DNA of 18,660 bases from CAYPEL01 sp964409635. GTDB taxonomy: Bacteria > Pseudomonadota > Gammaproteobacteria > DSM-19610. The stretch is taken from contig CAYPEL010000040.1 in NCBI GenBank assembly GCA_964409635.1, positions 1-18,660 of the forward strand, in the 5' to 3' direction. Shown here piece after piece: positions 6,899 to 15,198 of the stretch. Position 1 is the stretch's first letter; every line of letters starts with the position of its first letter. The notes below the pieces were generated by a model, which was not told the DNA's origin, made no database searches, and was given only the letters and a program-made list of their open reading frames with translations. Made by a program: the position numbers and the translations under genes.

Positions 6899-8179
6899 TC
6901 AAGCAAATAAGTCGAGCCTGCCCGCCATAGGAATGGCTGTTGTCCAACGGCGAGATGAAATATCTTCATGACTTTGTTGCAGCTTTTCTTCTACAGCGCT
7001 GTCAGCCTGCCAGCTTGGTTGTGCTTCTCTATCTTTACGCTGACGTGCAAATGAATGTTCTGACACATCGACATCGGCTAATTGTATTCCCTGGCTCTCA
7101 AACATTTCCCTGAGGCGCGGTATTGCGGCTTCTAGTGCGTCCCGAACGACACCATGTGCGGCCGTGAATTGCACGCTCGCCTGATCGTTTTGCAGTTGAA
7201 TTTTCACCGCCATAGGACCCAGGTGAGCAGGGTTTAGTTTGATCTCTGCAGCCTGCAGCTTTTGCGCGGTCATCCATTGGATCTTGTCTGTGAGCCCCTG
7301 ATCCCAGCCGGTTTTCAGGAAGGGCGTGTCCAATGTCAAGCTCGGTAGTTGTTGGATGTTACTTTGGGACGATGCAGTAGGTGTAGACTGTACCGCCGAA
7401 AGCAGGCTGGTTATTTCATGACTGTTGCGCGCTTCATTGCCTGGCACGGACGCCATCAGCCGCCGGAAGTGCTGTGCAGCGACAGCAACATCAGCAGACC
7501 GGATAGGTGACTTCACTATTTCTTCCGGCAGACTTCTAATTGACTGCACAGGCAGTTCCGGAACATCCGGATCATGGGTGAAGTGAGCTTGTGCAGCGTT
7601 TGCTTCCCGGGAGGGCGCCCGGAATTGATCACTATTTTGCATCAGAATACGCGCCGATGATTGCTGCGGCTGTTGACTGTTAGCGGCTGCTTCCTGAGCG
7701 GCTAGCGCTTGTAAAACTGTTTGCTTGGCGGGCTGTAGTGCGGCGCCGATGGGTTGTAATGCTGTTGCAGTGGGCTCTACTGTTAATTGACTCGCAAGTT
7801 CAGGAACAGGAGCCGTATCCGCCTCTGGCACAGAGCTGTCGATTACTCCACCGGAGGTTGGTTCTTTGAGCAAGGTAGCGTGCATAGCCGATGTGACTGA
7901 AGTTGCCAGCTGCGGATTTGTCGGCTCCATAAGCGGCGGCAATAGATTACCGCCCTTGCCGTCACCCAACGTCTCCAGCGGCAAATCCTGTCCGCCCTCC
8001 CCTTCTAGCTGAGCAAGCTCAGGTGAAACTGGAAGTTCAGTAGCCGAGTCACCAAGTAACGCGAGCAACCCCGAAAATGATGTAGTACCACCTTGATTTA
8101 CTGCGCTATTTTGCGGCGTTGCAGGGGCACCCACGGGGCTTGCTGTGGCAACAACAGGTAAATTGACAGTTTGTGCCAT
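6899..8179 (-). CDS. fliK: Flagellar hook-length control protein FliK
   Basis: The protein has 426 residues. The N-terminal two thirds is low-complexity, rich in Ala, Gln, Ser, Thr and Pro, as usual for the ruler part of FliK. Residues about 290-385 form the conserved Flg_hook domain: GLTDKIQWMTAQKLQAAEIK, then LNPAHLGPMAVKIQLQ, VQFTAAHGVVRDALEAAIPR and LREMFESQGIQLADVDVSE. FliK is secreted during hook growth and its C-terminal domain switches FlhB export specificity at the right hook length. It is separated from fliJ by 174 bp that contain a -24/-12 promoter, so it has its own transcription start. No fliL follows; the next gene is the GGDEF/EAL protein. The start has only a weak ribosome site. 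Confidence 0.93.
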   Translation of the reverse strand: MAQTVNLPVVATASPVGAPATPQNSAVNQGGTTSFSGLLALLGDSATELPVSPELAQLEGEGGQDLPLETLGDGKGGNLLPPLMEPTNPQLATSVTSAMHATLLKEPTSGGVIDSSVPEADTAPVPELASQLTVEPTATALQPIGAALQPAKQTVLQALAAQEAAANSQQPQQSSARILMQNSDQFRAPSREANAAQAHFTHDPDVPELPVQSIRSLPEEIVKSPIRSADVAVAAQHFRRLMASVPGNEARNSHEITSLLSAVQSTPTASSQSNIQQLPSLTLDTPFLKTGWDQGLTDKIQWMTAQKLQAAEIKLNPAHLGPMAVKIQLQNDQASVQFTAAHGVVRDALEAAIPRLREMFESQGIQLADVDVSEHSFARQRKDREAQPSWQADSAVEEKLQQSHEDISSRRWTTAIPMAGRLDLFA

Positions 8180-8221
8180 ACGGCTACTCGTACATCCTGG
8201 ATAATTTCATACATGGAATAG

Positions 8222-8237
8222 AGCAACAGCTGTGCCA
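8222..8237 (-). promoter_or_regulatory. Sigma-54 (-24/-12) promoter of fliK
   Basis: The minus strand reads TGGCAC (8232-8237), five bases, TTGCT (8222-8226), an exact match to the RpoN consensus core with correct GG-to-GC spacing. Transcription would begin near 8211, about 32 bases before the fliK ATG at 8179. FleQ or FleR, both sigma-54 activators encoded in this window, are the natural candidates to activate it. The site lies in the fliJ-fliK gap, so it is not coding-sequence coincidence. Confidence 0.82.
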
Positions 8238-8313
8238 ACTTATAGTTTGTTTATATTCTCATTTGCTCTGGGGGTGAAGTGGGGCAGGAATGCTGCCGGA
8301 AGCTGGGAGAATT

Positions 8314-8330
8314 GGTGGGTTTCACCCACC
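8314..8330 (-). terminator. Hairpin between fliJ and fliK
   Basis: GGTGGGT (8314-8320) and ACCCACC (8324-8330) form a perfect 7-bp stem around three bases, starting 23 bases after the fliJ stop. It is a likely transcript end or stabilising stem for the fleSR-fliEFGHIJ message. The minus strand lacks a clear T-run after it, so efficient intrinsic termination is not assured. Confidence 0.4.
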
Positions 8331-8353
8331 CTTAGTGTTTTATGGCGGGTTGA

Positions 8354-8803
8354 TTATTTAGTTGTGTTGAAACGGTGGTGCATTCTTGATGCGTGTTCAT
8401 CGAGCGTTTGTTGTTCGCGCTTTTGCTGTTGGCGCAGCTCATCGCCTCTAAATTTTGCGATCAGCTTATCTATGGCCTGGGTATGCTGGCGCACGTCACG
8501 CCAATGAAACTGGTTCTGGTGGTGTTGACTGCGATACTTGCCTATCAACAATTCCTGTTGTTGTACCGCTGCCGTTAAACGGGCAAGAAACACACGGTAG
8601 TCATGTAATTGCATGGCATCAAGACCAGCGTGACCACGGCTTGAAAATTGTGCCGCATACTGATCACGGTAGCTTTTCAGTTCAGTGAGCCGGCTTTCCT
8701 GTTTTTCCAGTTGCTTACTGCTTTCACCCATGCGTTTGGCCGCATCGTTTTCGCGGCTGACCGCGACACGCTGTACGGGCTGCATGCGTTTTGAACGGTT
8801 CAT
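8354..8803 (-). CDS. fliJ: Flagellar export chaperone FliJ
   Basis: The protein has 149 residues and is almost entirely charged and coiled-coil-forming (about 10-140), with QLEKQESRLTELKSYRDQYAAQF and LARLTAAVQQQELLIGKYRSQ. This fits FliJ, the short antiparallel coiled coil that inserts into the FliI hexamer ring and links it to FlhA in the flagellar export apparatus. FliJ sequences are poorly conserved, so position after fliI and length (about 147 in relatives) carry much of the weight. Its ATG overlaps the fliI stop in an ATGA arrangement, which indicates translational coupling. Confidence 0.85.
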   Translation of the reverse strand: MNRSKRMQPVQRVAVSRENDAAKRMGESSKQLEKQESRLTELKSYRDQYAAQFSSRGHAGLDAMQLHDYRVFLARLTAAVQQQELLIGKYRSQHHQNQFHWRDVRQHTQAIDKLIAKFRGDELRQQQKREQQTLDEHASRMHHRFNTTK

Positions 8804-10167
8804 ATCCCGTCAACACTGCCTAGCGCCCGGGCAAGCCCGGCGAGGCTTTCAGGTAAAGTAATTTGCTGGTTCAGATCCTGCTGCATAAAACTATTCAGCT
8901 GGGGATACATCACAACAGCTTCATCGACACGAGGATCGCTACCCGCCTGATAAGCACCAACGCTGATCAGATCCCGGTGCTGCCGGTAGGTAGAGTATAT
9001 CTGCCGGAAACGCCTGGCCGCCTGCTCTTGTTCTGGTTTGACTATATCTGTCATGGCGCGGCTGATCGAAGCTTCAATATCAATCGCTGGGTAGTGCCCG
9101 GACTCGGCAAGCTCCCTCGATAAGACCAGATGGCCATCGAGAATAGCCCGGGCCGCATCGGCGATCGGATCGTTCTGGTCATCGCCTTCCGTTAACACCG
9201 TATAAAACGCAGTGATCGATCCGCCTCCCTTGTCAGCATTACCGGCACGCTCAACCAATTGTGGCAGCTTGGCAAATACTGAGGGTGGATAACCTTTGGT
9301 CGCAGGTGGTTCACCGATCGCCAGGGCGATTTCACGTTGCGCCTGGGCAAAACGTGTGAGTGAATCCATTAACAACAAGACATGCTTACCCTGATCACGA
9401 AAGTGTTCAGCCACACTGGTTGCCAGCATAGCGCCGTGCATACGCATCAGGGGCGAGGTATCGGCTGGCGTTGCCACCACAACAGCACGCGCCAGGCCAG
9501 CCTCGCCTAAAATTTTCTGTACAAATTCTTTGACCTCGCGGCCACGTTCACCGATCAAACCCACGACAATGACGTCGGCATTGGTATACCGGGTCATCAT
9601 GCCAAGTAACACACTCTTGCCGACACCACTGCCGGCAAATAAACCCATACGCTGACCGCGCCCGACCGTGAGTAAAGCATTAATGGCGGCAACACCTACA
9701 TCCAGGGGTTCGTGAATAGGTTCGCGGTTGAGCGGGTTAATAGGTTTGCCGGTTAACGGCACCTGTTTATCAGGGCGCAATGGCCCCAGGCCATCCAGCG
9801 GATGTCCGGCGCCATCAATCACTCGGCCGAGTAAATTCTTGCCGACCGGCACCTGACACACAGAATGCAAGGGTTTGACGCTGGCACCCGGGCCCAGCCC
9901 CTGCAGATCACCAATGGGCATGAGATAGAGTTTGTCATCGTGAAAACCAACCACTTCGGCCTCTATCGGTTTTCCAACGGATGAGGTTACCAGGCAGCGT
10001 CCACCCATGGTGGACTGACAACCAACGGCTTCGAGCGTCAGGCCAATCATGCGCGTTAAGCGGCCGTCTACCTGCAGCGGAACAAGCTCGGCAGCGCGTT
10101 CCAGATAGGGTTCGAGTCTCTGTTTCCAGGTAGCGTTTCTATCGGAGGCCGGTTGATTATTCAACAT
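8800..10167 (-). CDS. fliI: Flagellum-specific ATPase FliI
   Basis: The protein has 455 residues from the ATG at 10165-10167, which is preceded by AGAGG at eight bases and overlaps the fliH stop by 11 bases; a TTG at 10200 is less likely. It is related to the F1-ATPase beta subunit. Walker A is AGSGVGKS (178-185), followed by GLIGERGREVKEF (203-215), Walker B LLLMDSLTR (264-272) with Asp268, and the conserved GEPPATKGYPPSVF (285-298). It energises unfolding and entry of export substrates at the base of the flagellum, held by FliH and FliJ, whose genes flank it. Confidence 0.97.
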   Translation of the reverse strand: MLNNQPASDRNATWKQRLEPYLERAAELVPLQVDGRLTRMIGLTLEAVGCQSTMGGRCLVTSSVGKPIEAEVVGFHDDKLYLMPIGDLQGLGPGASVKPLHSVCQVPVGKNLLGRVIDGAGHPLDGLGPLRPDKQVPLTGKPINPLNREPIHEPLDVGVAAINALLTVGRGQRMGLFAGSGVGKSVLLGMMTRYTNADVIVVGLIGERGREVKEFVQKILGEAGLARAVVVATPADTSPLMRMHGAMLATSVAEHFRDQGKHVLLLMDSLTRFAQAQREIALAIGEPPATKGYPPSVFAKLPQLVERAGNADKGGGSITAFYTVLTEGDDQNDPIADAARAILDGHLVLSRELAESGHYPAIDIEASISRAMTDIVKPEQEQAARRFRQIYSTYRQHRDLISVGAYQAGSDPRVDEAVVMYPQLNSFMQQDLNQQITLPESLAGLARALGSVDGI

Positions 10168-10774
10168 CGCTTTGCCTCTCACCACCCAACACATTGGCAA
10201 CTATTGCATTCAGTCTTGACTCGACTGTGGCGTCGATCTGCGATGCGTCTGTCAGTATCCGGCAGCCGCCCCGGGTTAACACAGGATCAGACACAATCTT
10301 GATATTGTCTCCTTCATCGTGCATAGAAAAAGCATTACGCACAATGTCTATATCCTCGGGGTGTAATACCAGTTTTAACTCACGGCTGGCGACGGGCAAG
10401 GCAGCTATGGCTTCGCGCACAACTGCGATTACCTGTTCAGGCGTGGTTTTCAGTTCACGGCGCACCAGTTGCCTGGCGACCAGGAGTGACATCTGCACCA
10501 ACTGTTCTTCGACGGCCTCGTCCAGATCAGAAAATGGTTTTTGTAAAGCCTCGAACATGGCCTCCAGCTGGGCAAGCTGGCTTTGTATTTGCTGCGCACC
10601 TGCAGCACGCCCTTCCTGCAATCCTTGTGTGTAACCTTCTTGCTTGGCCTGCTCCTGCAACGCTTCCATCTGTCCCACAGTCAACAGACCCTGACTGCTA
10701 CCGCCATGACCTACATCGGGCGCCAGCCAGGACTGGCAGGAATCCACCTGCTCGCTGCGGATTACCTTAGACAA
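10157..10774 (-). CDS. fliH: Flagellar assembly protein FliH
   Basis: The protein has 205 residues from a TTG at 10772-10774, giving MSKVIRSEQVDSCQSW. This start overlaps the fliG stop by 8 bases, the same overlap as fliF/fliG, and follows AGAAGAG. A GTG at 10810 would add 12 residues with no ribosome site and a 44-base overlap. The FliH hallmark of consecutive GxxxG repeats is present (Gly47, Gly51, Gly55, Gly59 in GYTQGLQEGRAAG), within a long helical region (35-105). A C-terminal domain with ELKLVLHPEDIDIV and DPVLTRGGCRI follows; the latter matches the FliH/YscL family. FliH dimers hold FliI and tether it to the C ring. Confidence 0.9.
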   Translation of the reverse strand: MSKVIRSEQVDSCQSWLAPDVGHGGSSQGLLTVGQMEALQEQAKQEGYTQGLQEGRAAGAQQIQSQLAQLEAMFEALQKPFSDLDEAVEEQLVQMSLLVARQLVRRELKTTPEQVIAVVREAIAALPVASRELKLVLHPEDIDIVRNAFSMHDEGDNIKIVSDPVLTRGGCRILTDASQIDATVESRLNAIVANVLGGERQSDVE

Positions 10775-11780
10775 ACTCTTCTGCCCCCTTGCTGCCCAGC
10801 ATGATGTCACCAGAATCTGCCATGCGGCGTGCTATTCCGAGGATTTCTTTTTGCGCACCTTCAACTTCACTCAAACGTACCGGACCCTTGTTTTCCAGGT
10901 CATCGCGCATCATCTCTGCTGCGCGTTTGGACATATTCTTGAATATTTTTTCCTTCAGATCCTCGTCCGCACCTTTCAGCCCCAGGATTAAAGTCTCTGA
11001 GGCCACTTCACGCAATAGCGCCTGTATACCCCGGTCATCAACATCAATAAGATTGTCGAACACAAACATCAGATCCTGAATTTGCTGACCAATATCTTCA
11101 TCGACCTCCTTGATCGACTCCATCACTTCGCTCTCTATCGCACTGTCCACAAAATTTAGAATATTCGCAGCGGCTTTGATGCCACCGACTGAAGAAGACT
11201 GCATATTCTGGCTGCCGCTGAATTGGCTCTCCAGAATAAGATCCAGTTCCTGTAGTGCAGAAGGTTGCACACCATCCAGCGTGGCGATTCTCAGCAATAC
11301 ATCGTGACGGGTATTTTTCGGAAAAAATCCGAGTATGGCAGCTGAGTGATCTTCGTCAAGATAGGACAACACTATCGCTTGTATTTGCGGGTGCTCCTGT
11401 TTGATCATCTCTGCGACGGCGCGTGCATCCATCCACTTCAGCGCCTCAAGACCTTTAGTGCTACTGCCAAGCAGGATGCGATCCATTAAGCCGCTGGCTT
11501 TCTCTTCACCCAGCGCTTCGACCATCGCCTTACGGATATAGTCTTCGGCGCCCACACCCAGCGCTGTCTGATCCTGTACCTTAGCGTTAAATTCCTGAAG
11601 AACGCTGGTCAACTGCTCACGGCCGACATTGCTCATAGCCGCCATCGCAGAACCTACTTTCTGCACTTCTTTGGGGCCCATATGTTTCAGCACAGAGGCG
11701 GCATTATCTTCACCTAGTGCTAATAACAATAAAGCGGCCCGGTCTGTACCGGTTAATTTTGAAACCGAGGAATCAGGCAT
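10767..11780 (-). CDS. fliG: Flagellar motor switch protein FliG
   Basis: The protein has 337 residues, close to the usual 330-340. The N-terminal domain (1-100) binds FliF, and the middle domain contains the EHPQ motif (129-132) that contacts FliM. The C-terminal domain has LKGADEDLKEKIFKNMSKRA and MMRDDLENKGPVRLSEVE, with the charged residues that meet the stator preserved (Lys269, Arg286, Asp293, Asp294). FliG forms the rotor ring between the MS ring and the rest of the C ring, where torque is made and direction is switched. The start codon overlaps the fliF stop by 8 bases (ATGCCTGA). Confidence 0.97.
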   Translation of the reverse strand: MPDSSVSKLTGTDRAALLLLALGEDNAASVLKHMGPKEVQKVGSAMAAMSNVGREQLTSVLQEFNAKVQDQTALGVGAEDYIRKAMVEALGEEKASGLMDRILLGSSTKGLEALKWMDARAVAEMIKQEHPQIQAIVLSYLDEDHSAAILGFFPKNTRHDVLLRIATLDGVQPSALQELDLILESQFSGSQNMQSSSVGGIKAAANILNFVDSAIESEVMESIKEVDEDIGQQIQDLMFVFDNLIDVDDRGIQALLREVASETLILGLKGADEDLKEKIFKNMSKRAAEMMRDDLENKGPVRLSEVEGAQKEILGIARRMADSGDIMLGSKGAEEFV

Positions 11781-13455
11781 CTTCCGCCACCCAGTTTTTA
11801 ACTACCTGCGCAACACGCTTGGGGTCTTCCTTAACAACGGCCTGAGCATCCTGCAGGGTTTGCTCATAGTTGTGTTGTGGCGCCTGTAATTGCCCTTGTT
11901 GTTGCGATGCACCACTCAACTGCACCTGATCATCACCCATTAGGGGCGTGCCATCCGCAGCAACACCTGCTGTTAGCATACCCGGTGCAGGTTCAGCACC
12001 CTGTTTGGCCAAGCTGTTCAGTATCGGCTTGAGTACGCCGAATACCAGCAAAATAAGTCCAAGTGCGCCACCCGCCTGTTTAAGGACATCCCAAAGCCAG
12101 GGTTTTTCAAGCAACGATGCTTCCGGTACGGGTTCAATTTCTGGTGCTGGCAGAAAAGATGAATTCACCACGTTAACCGTGTCACCACGTTGCTCACTAA
12201 AGCCAACGGCTTCTTTAACCAATGAGTTGAACCTTGCCAGTTCAGCGTCATCCCAGGGGCTGCTGCTTTTTTTACCCTTGTCGTCTGTCACCTGCTTATC
12301 GTCTATAACAACGGCGATTGACAAGCGGCGTATCGTGCCACTGGCCAGTTTGGTGTGGCTGATGGTTTTATCGAGCTCAAAGTTGCGCACACTGCGTTTA
12401 CGGGTATTGCCGCGATTACTGGCGGCCTCACTGGTTGATCCGCCATCCTGTGAATTATTACCCTGCAGCTGGCCAGCTTCCGGTGGTTGATTGCTCAACG
12501 CACCTGGCACCCCACCCGCAGCGGCATTACCACCACCACTGTCATCGGTTGTGCTGGTATTTGCCGATGACATATCTTCACTTATCTGCTCACTGCGCAG
12601 TGCCGACAGGTCCGGATTGTAGGTCTCCTGGGTACGTTCTGTTATGGTAAAATCAAGCTCAGCGGTTACCGTGGCACGAATTTTCCCGGAACCGATGATC
12701 GGCTCAAGCAGTTCCTTGATACGCTCTGTGTAAGAAGCTTCAAGTTTGCGATTGTAAGAAAACTGGCTCGAAGTCGCAGCGACGCCTTCATTTGAACTCC
12801 CATTACTCAGCAGATTACCGTGCTGGTCAACCACGGTAATGCCGCCCGGCTCAAGGTGAGGAATACTGGAAGACACCAAGTGGACGATCGCGGCGACTTG
12901 TGCTTCATCCAGTGAGCGTCCTGAATATAATTCTGTCATCACAGAGGCGGTTGGCTTACTCCGATCGCGTAAGAATACACTGCGTTTTGGAATCGCCAAA
13001 TGCACGCGTGCAGACTGAATATTACGTAGCGCGCCGATCGTCCTGCTCAGTTCACCCTCCAGTGCGCGCTGATAACGGACAGTTTCGATAAACTGGCTGG
13101 TGCCGTATCCCGATTCTTCCTGCAATAATTCAAAACCCATCGTGCCGCCTTCCGGTAAACCGTCTTTCGCAAGTTCCATGCGTGCGGTATGTAGTTTACG
13201 GTTTGGCACCATGACGGCGCCGGTGGCCTGATCAACCTTGAATTCAATCCCGGACTTTTGTAGCGCATCGATCACGTTACCTGCATCTGCACTTGAAAGA
13301 TTGCCATACAACAAGGTATAGGCAGGTGTTTGTGACCAAAGCACCACAGACACGCCAAGCGCCACGCTGGCCGCCAGACCAATCATAAGTCCGAGCTGGC
13401 GCAGTGCGGGCAGCCTTTGAAAACCAGTTACTGTTTCTGCTTTTACGAGTGCCAT
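11773..13455 (-). CDS. fliF: Flagellar MS-ring protein FliF
   Basis: The protein has 560 residues. A first membrane helix (21-40) is followed by the periplasmic ring-building motifs with AYTLLYGNLSSADAGNVIDAL (45-65), MGFELLQEESGYGTSQFIETV (106-126) and SARVHLAIPKRSVF (148-161). Residues 290-350 are a Gly/Ser/Asn-rich linker. A second membrane helix (453-479) precedes a cytoplasmic tail ending in DPKRVAQVVKNWV (544-556), the FliG-binding motif. FliF is the inner-membrane platform on which the flagellum and its export gate assemble. AGAGAGA precedes the ATG, and 51 bp separate it from fliE. Confidence 0.97.
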   Translation of the reverse strand: MALVKAETVTGFQRLPALRQLGLMIGLAASVALGVSVVLWSQTPAYTLLYGNLSSADAGNVIDALQKSGIEFKVDQATGAVMVPNRKLHTARMELAKDGLPEGGTMGFELLQEESGYGTSQFIETVRYQRALEGELSRTIGALRNIQSARVHLAIPKRSVFLRDRSKPTASVMTELYSGRSLDEAQVAAIVHLVSSSIPHLEPGGITVVDQHGNLLSNGSSNEGVAATSSQFSYNRKLEASYTERIKELLEPIIGSGKIRATVTAELDFTITERTQETYNPDLSALRSEQISEDMSSANTSTTDDSGGGNAAAGGVPGALSNQPPEAGQLQGNNSQDGGSTSEAASNRGNTRKRSVRNFELDKTISHTKLASGTIRRLSIAVVIDDKQVTDDKGKKSSSPWDDAELARFNSLVKEAVGFSEQRGDTVNVVNSSFLPAPEIEPVPEASLLEKPWLWDVLKQAGGALGLILLVFGVLKPILNSLAKQGAEPAPGMLTAGVAADGTPLMGDDQVQLSGASQQQGQLQAPQHNYEQTLQDAQAVVKEDPKRVAQVVKNWVAEDA

Positions 13456-13506
13456 TTAATCTCTCTGTCTGGGTAAATTGAGCGAGCTTTATTTTGCAGT
13501 ATCAAA

Positions 13507-13848
13507 CTACAGCTGCATATTCATAATATCGCGGTAGGCGTCGACCAACTTGTTCCTAACCGCGGTCATCGCCTTAAACGAAACACTGGATTTCTGCAAG
13601 GCAATCATTACATCACTGAGCTGTACTGCAGGATCTCCCGCACTGAACGACGCGGCAAGCTTTCCAGCTTGCTTTTGTGTTGCATTTACCTTGTCAACTG
13701 ATGTTTTCAGCAAATCAGAAAACCCTGTATCACCGACAGCATTATTGGCGCCTATATTCTGCACGCCTTGCGTGCCCTGCGCGCCCTCTGCTGCCGCAGT
13801 AAGCTGGCGCATCTGGGCGAGAACCTGATCAACATTTATGCTAGACAT
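13507..13848 (-). CDS. fliE: Flagellar hook-basal body protein FliE
   Basis: The protein has 113 residues, with a variable Gln/Gly/Ala-rich N-terminal part and the family's C-terminal region: SDLLKTSVDKVNATQKQAGKL, DPAVQLSDVMIALQKSSVSF and VRNKLVDAYRDIMNMQL. FliE links the MS ring to the proximal rod and is an early export substrate. AGGAG lies nine bases before the ATG, inside the end of fleR. Only 12 bp separate it from fleR, so it is likely transcribed with fleSR. Confidence 0.95.
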   Translation of the reverse strand: MSSINVDQVLAQMRQLTAAAEGAQGTQGVQNIGANNAVGDTGFSDLLKTSVDKVNATQKQAGKLAASFSAGDPAVQLSDVMIALQKSSVSFKAMTAVRNKLVDAYRDIMNMQL

Positions 13849-13860
13849 ATTTATTAACTC

Positions 13861-15198
13861 CTAAGCTGGAACAGCAATTCCCTGTGCGCGCATTCTTGCC
13901 AATTTGTAACGTAGAGTACGCGGGCTGATACCCAGTTTTTCTGCCGCCTGTTTACGATTTCCGCGGCCGGACTCCAGCGCCTCGATGATTAACTGGTATT
14001 CGTGATTTTTAAGGTCGTCTCCCAAGCCAGCCGCCGCCTGTTTAGGTTCTATACTTTCTTCAGACGGGACGGACTGATGTTCTAGCTCAAATTGCAGGTG
14101 GCAGGCATCTATACAATCACTGTTCAGTAGAATGAGCGCACGCTGAATGATGTTTTCAAGTTCCCGCACGTTGCCAGGCCATTGATATTCCAGCAACGCT
14201 TGTTGTGCTGACTGGGTCAGAAAGGGACGCTTTGTTGCTTCGGGCAGCAGCTTCTCTATCAGGCGTTCTGCCAATGGCAGTATGTCTGCGCTACGTGCCC
14301 GCAACGGCGGCAGATGCAGAGGAAAAACATTCAGCCTGTAAAACAAGTCTTCCCGGAACCGACCGGCGGCAACCTCTTCGCGCATAATCCGATTGGTTGT
14401 TGCCAACACCCTCACATCGAGTTTAATAGTTGTATGCCCACCTAATTTTTCAACTTCACGTTCCTGTAAAACCCTGAGCAACTTGGCTTGCAAGCTCAAA
14501 TCCATTTCTGAAATCTCGTCCAGCAATAAGGTTCCACCCTGGGCCTGCTCAAACTTTCCTGCGCGTGTTTGATAGGCGCCGGTGAAAGCGCCTTTTTCAT
14601 AACCAAAAAGCGACGCTTCTAACATGTTCTCTGGAATGGCCGCACAGTTAATCGCAATAAACGGATGATGACAGCGTGGGGATTTATCATGTATCAGACG
14701 TGCAAATACTTCCTTCCCAGTCCCCGATTCGCCGCTAATAATTACCGTGGCGTCACTGTTTGCAACCCGGGCCGCAAGCTTAGCCAGGCGGCGGGTTTGT
14801 TTATCTTCTGCAACTATACCCGGGCTGGATTCCGACAAGGGCAAAAACCGGCCAACCATATCGACCAGCACATCGGCAGCAAAGGGTTTCACAAGGTAGT
14901 CGGCAGCACCACTGCGCATGGCATCTACAGCCATTTCTATGGTGCCATAAGCGGTCATCAAAATGACGGGCAGTTCCACGCATTGTGCTTTGATGTTCTT
15001 GAGCAATTCATGGCCATTCATAGCGTCCATCTGCACATCGCTGACCACCAGATCCGGCAATGATTGCTTAATTATATCGAGTGCAGCGAAACCGTCTTCC
15101 GCCAGCTCAATCGAATAACCAGCCAGCTCTAGTGTGGTGCGCAATGCACTACACAGGGCGGTATCATCTTCAACTATCAGCACGACCGGTTGAGTCAT
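13861..15198 (-). CDS. fleR: Flagellar two-component response regulator FleR (sigma-54 activator)
   Basis: The protein has 445 residues. The receiver domain (4-118) has the acidic pocket EDD (10-12), phospho-acceptor Asp54 in VVSDVQ, Thr82 and Lys104. The AAA+ domain has Walker A GESGTGKE (156-163), the sigma-54 contact loop GAFTGA (203-208), Walker B LLLDEI (224-229) and WPGNVRELENI (340-350). The Fis-type helix-turn-helix is at 413-435 (NRKQAAEKLGISPRTLRYKL). When phosphorylated by FleS it activates sigma-54 promoters of mid-tier flagellar genes (known for Pseudomonas). Its ATG shares one base with the fleS stop (TGATG), showing tight coupling. Confidence 0.94.
   Translation of the reverse strand: MTQPVVLIVEDDTALCSALRTTLELAGYSIELAEDGFAALDIIKQSLPDLVVSDVQMDAMNGHELLKNIKAQCVELPVILMTAYGTIEMAVDAMRSGAADYLVKPFAADVLVDMVGRFLPLSESSPGIVAEDKQTRRLAKLAARVANSDATVIISGESGTGKEVFARLIHDKSPRCHHPFIAINCAAIPENMLEASLFGYEKGAFTGAYQTRAGKFEQAQGGTLLLDEISEMDLSLQAKLLRVLQEREVEKLGGHTTIKLDVRVLATTNRIMREEVAAGRFREDLFYRLNVFPLHLPPLRARSADILPLAERLIEKLLPEATKRPFLTQSAQQALLEYQWPGNVRELENIIQRALILLNSDCIDACHLQFELEHQSVPSEESIEPKQAAAGLGDDLKNHEYQLIIEALESGRGNRKQAAEKLGISPRTLRYKLARMRAQGIAVPA

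Noticed and set aside
13849..13980. Separate sigma-54 promoter for fliE in the end of fleR
   Set aside because: A TTGCT occurs, but the bases at the -24 position do not supply the GG element, so read-through from fleSR is the simpler view.
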